This document shows, in pieces, positions 12,881-20,384 of a stretch of 33,017 nucleotides of DNA; positions within the stretch are counted from its first letter, which is position 1; every line of letters starts with the position of its first letter. The notes under the pieces were generated by a model. It saw only the letters and a program-made list of their open reading frames with translations, did not search any database and was not told the DNA's origin. The position numbers were made by a program, and so were the translations under genes. The stretch spans positions 1 to 33,017 of IMG/VR virus record IMGVR_UViG_3300032213_000991, one strand, 5' to 3'. The stretch comes from a virus.

Positions 12881-13074
12881 AGCCCAAATATCTTTTTCAC
12901 AAACTCAGCAGCCACACCAGGGCCGAGCAGCACAGCAAGCATCACCGCATAAAGCAAGTACTCAATCTTTGTCATGCGTTTATCCCCATCCTTTAAAGAT
13001 GAAGCAATGGCGCTGTATCGCTCGGCACAGATAGCTTCATGCACGGCAAGCCTTTTATCAACATCAGAGTCCAT
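12877..13074 (-). CDS. Small single-pass membrane protein
   Basis: The 65-residue product has a soluble N-terminal helix (VHEAICAERYSAI, about 11-23) with a charged linker and one membrane segment at about 38-58 (IEYLLYAVMLAVLLGPGVAAE), followed by a basic end. This short plan, with an ICAERY-type motif, is common beside tail-fibre and lysis genes in phages of Gram-negative hosts, from memory. Holin or holin-accessory function is plausible. It follows a 35-bp gap holding a TGTACA-type motif. Confidence 0.65.
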   Translation of the reverse strand: MDSDVDKRLAVHEAICAERYSAIASSLKDGDKRMTKIEYLLYAVMLAVLLGPGVAAEFVKKIFGL

Positions 13075-13093
13075 GATTACCCAATTGTAAGTT

Positions 13094-13107
13094 ATGGATT
13101 TTGTACA
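13094..13107. promoter_or_regulatory. Copy of the recurrent intergenic motif
   Basis: ATGGATTT-TGTACA on the plus strand fills the gap between the tail assembly chaperone gene and the small membrane-protein gene. It matches the copies at 6081 and 3573 in both sequence and spacing. On the minus strand TTACAAT follows it and could serve as a -10 element for 12877-13074. Confidence 0.5.
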
Positions 13108-13109
13108 GT

Positions 13110-13571
13110 TTAAATACCAGAAGGCTCAACCCAGTCAGGGTTGTGTGGCCATGCGACAGTCGCCCTTGCATCAGAAACAGTCGATGGAAAGTCTCTCAAT
13201 GTCTGACGATATGTTGCCCACTCAGCCTTCTTAGGAATGGTGCAATCAGCAATCTGAGTCCAATCACAAGCAAGCAATAAAGCATTGCGTGTGGCTCTCA
13301 GTTGAGACATTGCAGAATCCTTGGCTGCTTGGATTTCTTCAGCACTCAGACTTTCCACTTGGACAACAGAAACAAATGCACCATCGTCATAGGCAGAGCA
13401 TGAAACCAACTTTTGAGTCAGTCTGTCATGTGCTTTAAAGGCATTGACCTTCTTGGCATTGTTGGCAGTCAAGAATTCATCACTTGGGCCGTTAGCGTTA
13501 AATGATGTATTGCTAAACAGTTCACGATAATCGCCTACTGTAATGGGACTAGTTAAGATTGCAATTTGCAT
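13110..13571 (-). CDS. Tail fibre assembly chaperone-like protein
   Basis: The 153-residue product has the C-terminal pattern RATRNALLLACDWTQIADC, then KKAEWATYRQTLRDFP, which is typical of phage tail assembly chaperone domains found after fibre genes (Phage_tail_APC-like). It would help fold or assemble the adhesins encoded just upstream and need not be in the virion. AAGGA lies before the ATG. The N-terminal half is not recognised. Confidence 0.7.
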   Translation of the reverse strand: MQIAILTSPITVGDYRELFSNTSFNANGPSDEFLTANNAKKVNAFKAHDRLTQKLVSCSAYDDGAFVSVVQVESLSAEEIQAAKDSAMSQLRATRNALLLACDWTQIADCTIPKKAEWATYRQTLRDFPSTVSDARATVAWPHNPDWVEPSGI

Positions 13572-13579
13572 GATGTTCC

Positions 13580-15547
13580 TTAATATGGGCCTGTATCTGA
13601 AAATGCCGCAGTTGGCATTGTGTAGGTTGTGCCTGAGTATCTTGCATAACCCTTGGTAATTCTTAAGTCATCAATGTAGCCAGTAAAAAAACTTGAGTAC
13701 CCTTGACCAAGATTTCCAATAGAAACTGCGGATGTTGTTGTTCGCATTGTTTGGGCGGCTACTTGAGCAACCCTAGAACCATTTACATAGAACTCAATGT
13801 TTGAGCCATTTCGCTCTAATGCAAAATGATTCCATTGATTTTTTGCTGGTGCTGAACCCGTGTAAATTGTTAAATACGATGTTGTACTGTAGTAGGTATA
13901 AACATCCCAACTAGACCCACTAAAACCAATCGCCCAACTTGCTTGATTTCCAGCTTCATATTTGCAACAAATTTGACCACCATCTGCTGTTTGGTAATAC
14001 CACCCTTCGATGGTGAAATCTCCATCTCTCATGTCATAGTTTGGAGAGTTTGGTGCTTTTAACCAATCACTTCCATCAAACGCTAAAGACCCTGTGCCAA
14101 ACTTTTTAACGCTTGTAGAAATCTGTGCGTTATCTAAAGTTTCTAAGTCGTTCATCATGGCGTTGTCAAAGATTGCGCCATTGGTGAAGTTTTCCAAAAA
14201 TTGCGTGTCTGTTATCGCAGTCAATGGCGCAGTTGGAGGCGTAAACGTAGCCGTGTATTGAGCAGTACCTTTGATGATTCGCACATCGCAGATATAGCCA
14301 GTAGAAGGGCTTAAGTTGTTCAGATTTGCACCAATATTGAATGGCGATGAGTTAGCTGTATTTACCGAACTGGTAACTGTTGAAACAAGAGTGCCATTTA
14401 AGAACGATCTCATGCTTGAGCCGCTTCTACTTACAGCAACGTGCATCCATGTGTTTATTTGCGGTGTGCTTGCAACAGTTACTGGAACATTTGTTCCTCC
14501 GCTGTTTCTCGTCATAAAACGCAAGCCTTGACCCGTATAAATAAACAACGCCCAACCAGCCGCATCAGGCCCAAGTGCGTTGTGTCCACCCTTAGAGATG
14601 AAAGTTTGGTTGTTTGTGTTTTCCAGATACAGCCAGCACTCCACAGTGAAATCTCCGCTGAAATCAAATGCAGAATTGTTTGCAACTTGTAAATAATCCC
14701 CGCTACCATCAAAGTACCCTGACCCACCAATCACGCTTGTGGAGTAGGCAGTTGTTGTACCAAATGGGTTGAATCGTTGAACGCTTGGTGTGCCGTTGAC
14801 GGTGAGTGGTAAAGGACTTGCGCTGTAGTCAATAAAGCGATTACTTTGGCAAGTCAGGAATATAGTTCCAGATACAGCCGTCAATGGTGTTGTTGGTACT
14901 GCGTTAATTGCAGTTGTGTTATTTACTCGGAAATTACTGATGTACCCAGACATTGATGAATAATAAACACCACTATAAAACTCAGCACCAACTTTAATTG
15001 TTCCGCTAAATGTTGCGCTTGATGTCCAAGTGCCCTGTGAAGCACCGTTGATATACATCGTTACGGTTGAGCCGGTACGAGAAATAGAAATATACGTCCA
15101 TTGACCAACTACCGCAGCAGAACCTGCAATTCTTTGCGCAGCGTTCGACCACATTACCCAGTTCCCACCGCTGATATACACTTCTAACCCTGTTGACAGA
15201 GAGCTGTCGCCCAAAGTAAACATGTTAGCGTTGCTACCAACGCCATCCCAATATACGTACCCCTCAATAGTAAATGTTCCAGACAAAGAAACGCTACTTG
15301 TTGTAAGGTAATTTGCGGCAGTAGAGTTGTACGCAAAGTAGTTAGACCAATTAGACCCATAAGGCGAGAAAGAACCTTGGGTTGTATTACCGTTGCGGGT
15401 AATTGAAAAATTGTTTGAACTACTGTCTACAAATGTATTGTTCTGTGCGCCATTAGTCCCATCTCCATGTAAGAGCATGGTGACGTAGTTGAATTGGGCA
15501 TCTGCTGTTGCCCCAGAGACTGAATCTGTTTTTGATGCTGCAAACAT
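13580..15547 (-). CDS. Receptor-binding adhesin with three LamG/concanavalin-like domains
   Basis: The 655-residue protein carries three related beta-sandwich domains of the LamG_3 type, roughly residues 20-225, 230-450 and 450-645. Each repeats a core of the form GxFTIEGYVYW / GDFTVECWLY / GDFTIEGWYY, a later QWTYISISR-like strand (TWMHVAVSR, QWNHFALER), a YINGA / FLNGT / YVNGS turn, and a closing YISNFRV / YICDVRI / YIDDLRI strand. Such domains bind carbohydrates, so it probably recognises a surface polysaccharide. It follows the T7-type fibre gene and precedes the chaperone gene. AAGGA lies 7 nt before the ATG. How it attaches to the tail is not evident. Confidence 0.85.
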   Translation of the reverse strand: MFAASKTDSVSGATADAQFNYVTMLLHGDGTNGAQNNTFVDSSSNNFSITRNGNTTQGSFSPYGSNWSNYFAYNSTAANYLTTSSVSLSGTFTIEGYVYWDGVGSNANMFTLGDSSLSTGLEVYISGGNWVMWSNAAQRIAGSAAVVGQWTYISISRTGSTVTMYINGASQGTWTSSATFSGTIKVGAEFYSGVYYSSMSGYISNFRVNNTTAINAVPTTPLTAVSGTIFLTCQSNRFIDYSASPLPLTVNGTPSVQRFNPFGTTTAYSTSVIGGSGYFDGSGDYLQVANNSAFDFSGDFTVECWLYLENTNNQTFISKGGHNALGPDAAGWALFIYTGQGLRFMTRNSGGTNVPVTVASTPQINTWMHVAVSRSGSSMRSFLNGTLVSTVTSSVNTANSSPFNIGANLNNLSPSTGYICDVRIIKGTAQYTATFTPPTAPLTAITDTQFLENFTNGAIFDNAMMNDLETLDNAQISTSVKKFGTGSLAFDGSDWLKAPNSPNYDMRDGDFTIEGWYYQTADGGQICCKYEAGNQASWAIGFSGSSWDVYTYYSTTSYLTIYTGSAPAKNQWNHFALERNGSNIEFYVNGSRVAQVAAQTMRTTTSAVSIGNLGQGYSSFFTGYIDDLRITKGYARYSGTTYTMPTAAFSDTGPY

Positions 15548-15557
15548 TTATCAGTCC

Positions 15558-17507
15558 TTATGGTGTGTAGTTTTGACCAACTGTCACGCCATACCAGTTT
15601 GTGCCATCAGCAAAGAAAGAATAAATATCTTGTCTGCTTGCGGTAGCTGTGATTGTCGGTGCAGTACCACCTGGCCACTTAACTGTTGACCAAGTAACTG
15701 TGCGTGACCCTGTTCCATCTTGCTTTAAGAACATAATGAAAGACTTGCCACTTGTTGCTGTTGGCATGGTAATCGTTGCACTACCTGTCAGGGTAATGAT
15801 TTGTACTGTGCCATTGGTCAGAGCAATCGTAATGGCTGTAGAACTATTAGCCGTAAATGGAGTCTCAACATAGTTTGTGACTGTAGGGTTTGTCAGAGTC
15901 TTGTTTGTTAAAGTTTGAGTATCTGTAGTTCCGACAACAGTGCCTGATGGTGCCGTTGTGCCTGCCCATGTAGTTAAGTTAGCAGCATAGGCTTGTACGT
16001 CAGTACCAATGGCTAGTCCAAGAAATGACCTAGCGCCAGAACCACCAGCACCTAATGTGGTTAAGTCAGCGTCATAGGCCTGCACGTTGGTGCCAATAGC
16101 CAAGCCAAGGTTAGTCCTAGCTGTTGCCACGCTACTTACGTCTGACAAGTTGTTGGTCGCTGCTAGATAACCAGAACCAGATACATAGGCCGCGACCCAC
16201 GCGCTACCAGTCCAAAGCTGCATTGCCCCAGACACACTGTTGAAATACAAAGCGCCAGCAACTAATGCGTTTCCGTCATTGTCAACAGTTGGGTTGCTTG
16301 TCTTTGCACCCAAATATCGGTCATCAAATGAATCATATGCAGCCAATGTTGCGTCGCGTGCAGACTCTGCTGCAGTCTGTGCTGATGCCGCGCTGGTTGC
16401 ACTGCCAGCTGCAGACGTTGCTGAGGTAGCTGCGTTAGTAGCCTGTGTGCTTGCAGTAGATGCGCTACCAGAAGCAGCTGTGGCCGAGCTGGCTGCGTTG
16501 GTGGCTGACGTTGAAGCACCGGAAGCAGAAGTGCTTGCATTGCTGGCTGAGGTACTTGCATTACTGGCAGATGTACTGGCAGCACTGGCACTGCTGCTTG
16601 CACTTGATGCACTTGCTGCAGCTGCCGTTGCGCTGGTGCCTGCGTTAGTTGCTTGTGTGCTTGCCGTTGATGCAGAGCTAGAGGCAGCACTTGCAGAACT
16701 AGACGCATTGCTGGCCGAGGTCGAAGCATTGCTTGCCTGGGTGCTGGCCGTGCTTGCTGAACCAGACGCAGCTGTCGCTGAACTGGCTGCAGCAGTAGCG
16801 CTGGTTGAAGCAGCCGAGGCAGATGTCGCTGCGTTTGTTGCGCTTGTACTGGCAGCAGCTGCGTCAACAAGCAGTGTCCACTTAGCGGAGTCAGTATTGG
16901 TGCCAATTGGTAGCGATCCGCTCGATGTGTGCTGGACTGTTGCTTGCCAAATGTTATTGTTGGTTGTGTCCTTAATGATGTCTCGGACGTAGTACAACGT
17001 GGTTGCAGCCCAGTTGCCACGGTTGGTACCTAGGGTGTCAGCGATGGCAGGGTTGCCGTTGGCATCAAATCCCAGCGCTTTGTTGGCGCGCAAGGCAGCG
17101 CGTGGTAGCGTCATGTTGATTGAGGTCGGGTCAGTTTGGGGTGCGCTCAATGCACGCTGCAAACCTTCAGCATTCTGCTGCGAAAAGATGGTCTGTTGAT
17201 CCATCTCATCATTGACTGTATTGGCAAAAAAGTCGCCACCAGTCACGAAGTCTGTGGTGCGCTGAATAGTACGGTTGCCCACAATGGCGATCTGTGTGGC
17301 ACCAGTAGGTGCCGCCACCAAAGTGATTGAGCCTGTGCCGTTGGATGCAATGGTCACCGTGTAGTCGGTGGTCAATGTCAGCAGGGTGTCGTCTTTGTAA
17401 ACAGCAATGTCAGTATTTGCCAGAATTTCAAAGGTGAACGCATACGGGCCAGTGCCACTGGCCGAGTAAACAACTCGACGGGTTACGTTGGAAATAGCAA
17501 TTGGCAT
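15558..17507 (-). CDS. Tail fibre protein with T7-type N-terminus and heptad-repeat stalk
   Basis: The 649-residue protein starts with a domain (about 1-150) like the N-terminal tail-attachment domain of T7 gp17: PYAFTFEILANTDIAVY, TTDYTVT, GATQIAIVGNR, FANTVNDEMDQQTIF. A linker follows, then an Ala/Ser/Thr-rich stalk of about 22 seven-residue units (219-372). The distal part contains a doubled LGLAIGTxVQAY block and a beta-rich C-terminal head ending YGVTVGQNYTP. It should attach to the tail and reach the host. AGGAAGGA precedes the ATG. A TTGTACG motif lies in the 36-bp gap upstream. Confidence 0.9.
   Translation of the reverse strand: MPIAISNVTRRVVYSASGTGPYAFTFEILANTDIAVYKDDTLLTLTTDYTVTIASNGTGSITLVAAPTGATQIAIVGNRTIQRTTDFVTGGDFFANTVNDEMDQQTIFSQQNAEGLQRALSAPQTDPTSINMTLPRAALRANKALGFDANGNPAIADTLGTNRGNWAATTLYYVRDIIKDTTNNNIWQATVQHTSSGSLPIGTNTDSAKWTLLVDAAAASTSATNAATSASAASTSATAAASSATAASGSASTASTQASNASTSASNASSSASAASSSASTASTQATNAGTSATAAAASASSASSSASAASTSASNASTSASNASTSASGASTSATNAASSATAASGSASTASTQATNAATSATSAAGSATSAASAQTAAESARDATLAAYDSFDDRYLGAKTSNPTVDNDGNALVAGALYFNSVSGAMQLWTGSAWVAAYVSGSGYLAATNNLSDVSSVATARTNLGLAIGTNVQAYDADLTTLGAGGSGARSFLGLAIGTDVQAYAANLTTWAGTTAPSGTVVGTTDTQTLTNKTLTNPTVTNYVETPFTANSSTAITIALTNGTVQIITLTGSATITMPTATSGKSFIMFLKQDGTGSRTVTWSTVKWPGGTAPTITATASRQDIYSFFADGTNWYGVTVGQNYTP
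16392..16853 (-). repeat. Heptad-coding tandem repeat in the tail fibre stalk
   Basis: About 22 degenerate 21-bp units encode seven-residue repeats of the type ASTSATN, ASSSASA, ASGSAST. The block ASGSASTASTQ occurs twice. Ala and Ser alternate with Thr/Asn, a pattern of trimeric fibre stalks. Repeat number may vary between relatives by slippage or recombination, changing fibre length. Confidence 0.8.
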
Positions 17508-17523
17508 AACTCAATCCTTCCTA

Positions 17524-17537
17524 ATGGAAATTGTACG
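17524..17537. promoter_or_regulatory. Copy of the recurrent intergenic motif before the tail fibre gene
   Basis: ATGGAAAT-TGTACG on the plus strand lies in the 36-bp gap between the 946-residue protein gene and the tail fibre gene. It keeps the eight-base spacing to the TGTAC core seen at 6132 and 13094. The minus strand reads TACAAT here, a possible -10, but no good -35 is present. Confidence 0.5.
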
Positions 17538-17543
17538 ATTTTT

Positions 17544-20384
17544 CTAAGGTTTGTAATAGAGGCCATTGGCCTTGCGCAGCTCAACCATTTCATCAATTCT
17601 GGCCCGTAGTGCAGGGTCTTCTTGCTTGAGTTGATTGTGGGCTGCTTGCATGTATTTACTGTGAACAGACTGAACTGTCTTTTGCTGGTCATCAAGTGAC
17701 AGCATTGTGAAACCAGGCGATAGAATGACATCCATAATGCCTTGCTTGGAAGGCAATTCTTTGCCGTAAATTGTCAGCAATCGGTTGTATTGCTCAGCCG
17801 TCATTTCGACACCATCAATCTTTTTGTCGGGCATACCAACGGGTGAGCCAATGCGCACCAGGGCATCATCAACCAGGCTGAACTGGGCAGGGCTTACACG
17901 GGTCGGCAGCACCAGCTCCATAGGATTGCCACGGGATGTCATGACTGGGTCGCCCCAAAGGTTCAATGCCTCTGGCAGATCCGAGTTGAAGTAGGGCAGG
18001 CGGGACTTGTACTTGTTAAATGCCTCGACAAACCCACGCACACCCATCGGCAGCTCAGGATCTGCGCGTGTGTCTTTCCTGGTTGGATCTGACAGGCGCG
18101 ATATACCAGCTACTAAAGAGCTGTAAACGCCAGCAGGGGAGCCGCCAATGGCAAAGCCACCAAACTGCTTAACCAGACCATCAACAATCTTCTTGCCATC
18201 AACAGCGCCTTGCTGGTTGGTGCCGATTAGCTTGGCCACGTCAGCTACACCCTGCAGATAGGGCTGCTCTTTTATGTATTCGTATAGTCCATAAGTAGCA
18301 CCTAAAAACACTTCTTCGATTTTGCTGGCATCTGGTTCGTACTTGGCATATTCAGCGTAGTCGGCAGCGATGGCCATCAAAGCGGAGACTGGCTCCATGC
18401 CCTGGTAGCTGTAGTAGCTGTCGCCAACCTTGATGGAGTAGGGCATCCAGCCGTCACGCATCAAAGCCTCGCGGTCAGCTTTGCGCTCTGGGCCGCGACC
18501 AGTTATGTGGCCCTCGGCTGACAAGGCAGCATAGGTGGCCAGAAACGCTGATCCCAGCGTAACCTTAGCCAGAGCCATGTCGCGATAGATACCGCCCTTG
18601 GCCACCTCTTCACGCCACTGTGATGACAGCGGGGCAAACGGTGTGCGCTCAATTACTTGCAAGCCAATGTTGGCCGGTGTCTTAAAAAACGGCACCACAA
18701 TTTTTAGCAAAGGATGATTAAAGACTTCTTGCAAATTCTTTAGTCCTGGTGGCAGCTCAGCAGTGAATGTGCCTTTTTGGGCAAACAGCATGGCTGCTTC
18801 GTCCAAGTCTCGCGGTGGGTTTGTAAATAAACCCTCGACTTCAAGCGATGCCTTGGCCATAGCGTCTGTTTCAGACAAGCCAGACTCAACGCCTTCGCGG
18901 TAGACAACCTTACCCCTGCGTGTGATCTGAGTGTTTAGCTCCATGCGGTACAGAACACCCTTGAAGAACTCATCTTCTGTGAGCAGGGCACGACCAGGAA
19001 TGGTTACCGCTGTGCCGTAGTAATCTATAGCCTTGGCAAACCATTTGTCTTGCTCGATACCAAACGCGCCAGAGCTAATCGTGGGTTCATTACCGCCCCG
19101 CTGCATCTCGATCTTACTGAGTAGATCACTGGGGGCGTTGTTCTTCCAGGCAGTGCTGGCCAGCTGCATGCCTTCAACAATGCCATTGCGCAAAGACTGC
19201 ACCATGGTCAACGCTTCGTCCATGCCAACCTTCTCGGCCTCAGAGCCTGGCACCAATGCTTTCCAGCTGCGCACACCAGTTGGCAACACGTTGCCGTACA
19301 TGGCCGCAACCATACGCTCAGGTATTTGATAGGCACCAAACAAAGTATTCGATATTACATTTTTGGCATGTGATACAGGCGAGGACAACAGGCCGTTGAT
19401 ATAGGTGGTGAACCAGACATCCTTTACGCCAGACATCATTGACTTTTCAATCATGGCATTCTGGGCAGCGCGAGACTCTAGCGACAAGTAGCTCTTGGCC
19501 ATGTCTTGCAAAGCACCGTCACCACCGTACTCATCCAAGACTTGGCGAATGACCTGGGCATTGCCGTCGCGGGGTATGCGAAACACTGCCAGAGATCGAG
19601 CTGTCTCGGTCTGGATACCCTTTACACCCTTTTGGATCAGGCCATGAAAGGCTACTTGCTGACGCAGCATGAGCTTGTCAGCGTCGGTGGCCATGCCAGA
19701 GTTGACCAGCTTAAACAGCTTGTCTAGCTCATTGGCACTAGACTCCAAAACTTCCAAAGCTTTATACGTTTCAACAGCGTTGGCCATCATCTTGCCATCG
19801 GCACCAATCAACCTGGTCAAGAATGATTCGCCAATGCCAGACTCAGCAGCCTTGGCCTTGATCTCATCAAACGTCACAGCCTTGGTTCTGATGTTTAGCG
19901 CATCGGCAACGCCACCAACAATGGCAGCAGCGTCCTCGGTCTGGTAGCGCGACAAGTTGAATGGCTCATCAGGCGTGCCGCCAGGCTTGCCTTGCGTGAT
20001 GCCAAACGTCTGCCTGCGACTGACGGCTGCACCAACAGCATCAGTCAAGGGCTGGTCAGCTTCTGGGATAAGTTTGTAACGTCCAGCCTTTGACGCTTCT
20101 GGCAAAGTGCCCTCGGCTGCACGCGCAGCTTCTGGCACCAGGTTGCGCTCGGCCTTGGTGCCTTGGCGTGTGATTAGTTTGCGAAGTGCTGCATCAACTG
20201 GGCCAGCAATTTGAACACCCTCTGTCATGCTGGGCGTACCAGGCTTGTCAGTAATGATGTCTACTTCCATTGGTGCCTGGTCGGCAGGCATGGGTTCCAG
20301 CTTGGTTGGATCGGCTGGTGCTGCAGCTGGTGCAGCGGTAGGCAAGATGCTGCTTAGGCGTTGATCAAGTGGTTGAATGGCCAT
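17544..20384 (-). CDS. Giant internal virion / polyvalent-type protein
   Basis: The 946-residue product is encoded last of four internal-protein genes after tail tubular protein B, where T7 encodes gp16. The first 70 residues are Pro/Ala-rich and disordered. The rest is mainly helical, with a segment HPLLKIVVPFFKTPANIGLQ (within about 555-575) typical of large virion-associated polyvalent proteins that enter the host with the DNA. Several hydrophobic stretches (TLGSAFLATYAALSA) could insert in membranes. No Asn/Glu pattern of the T7 gp16 transglycosylase was found. ATG at 20384 has GGAG 7 nt upstream and overlaps the preceding stop (TGATG). Role in ejection is inferred from order and size. 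Confidence 0.7.
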   Translation of the reverse strand: MAIQPLDQRLSSILPTAAPAAAPADPTKLEPMPADQAPMEVDIITDKPGTPSMTEGVQIAGPVDAALRKLITRQGTKAERNLVPEAARAAEGTLPEASKAGRYKLIPEADQPLTDAVGAAVSRRQTFGITQGKPGGTPDEPFNLSRYQTEDAAAIVGGVADALNIRTKAVTFDEIKAKAAESGIGESFLTRLIGADGKMMANAVETYKALEVLESSANELDKLFKLVNSGMATDADKLMLRQQVAFHGLIQKGVKGIQTETARSLAVFRIPRDGNAQVIRQVLDEYGGDGALQDMAKSYLSLESRAAQNAMIEKSMMSGVKDVWFTTYINGLLSSPVSHAKNVISNTLFGAYQIPERMVAAMYGNVLPTGVRSWKALVPGSEAEKVGMDEALTMVQSLRNGIVEGMQLASTAWKNNAPSDLLSKIEMQRGGNEPTISSGAFGIEQDKWFAKAIDYYGTAVTIPGRALLTEDEFFKGVLYRMELNTQITRRGKVVYREGVESGLSETDAMAKASLEVEGLFTNPPRDLDEAAMLFAQKGTFTAELPPGLKNLQEVFNHPLLKIVVPFFKTPANIGLQVIERTPFAPLSSQWREEVAKGGIYRDMALAKVTLGSAFLATYAALSAEGHITGRGPERKADREALMRDGWMPYSIKVGDSYYSYQGMEPVSALMAIAADYAEYAKYEPDASKIEEVFLGATYGLYEYIKEQPYLQGVADVAKLIGTNQQGAVDGKKIVDGLVKQFGGFAIGGSPAGVYSSLVAGISRLSDPTRKDTRADPELPMGVRGFVEAFNKYKSRLPYFNSDLPEALNLWGDPVMTSRGNPMELVLPTRVSPAQFSLVDDALVRIGSPVGMPDKKIDGVEMTAEQYNRLLTIYGKELPSKQGIMDVILSPGFTMLSLDDQQKTVQSVHSKYMQAAHNQLKQEDPALRARIDEMVELRKANGLYYKP

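Noticed and set aside
16392-16853. CRISPR-like regular repeat
   Set aside because: Units are degenerate 21-mers in frame within a fibre gene, without spacers of unrelated sequence.
16240-16992. Long plus-strand open frame of 250 codons inside the tail fibre gene
   Set aside because: It is the antisense of the Ala/Ser-rich repeat, which lacks stops by composition. It gives an Ala/Val/Leu/Asp low-complexity product.
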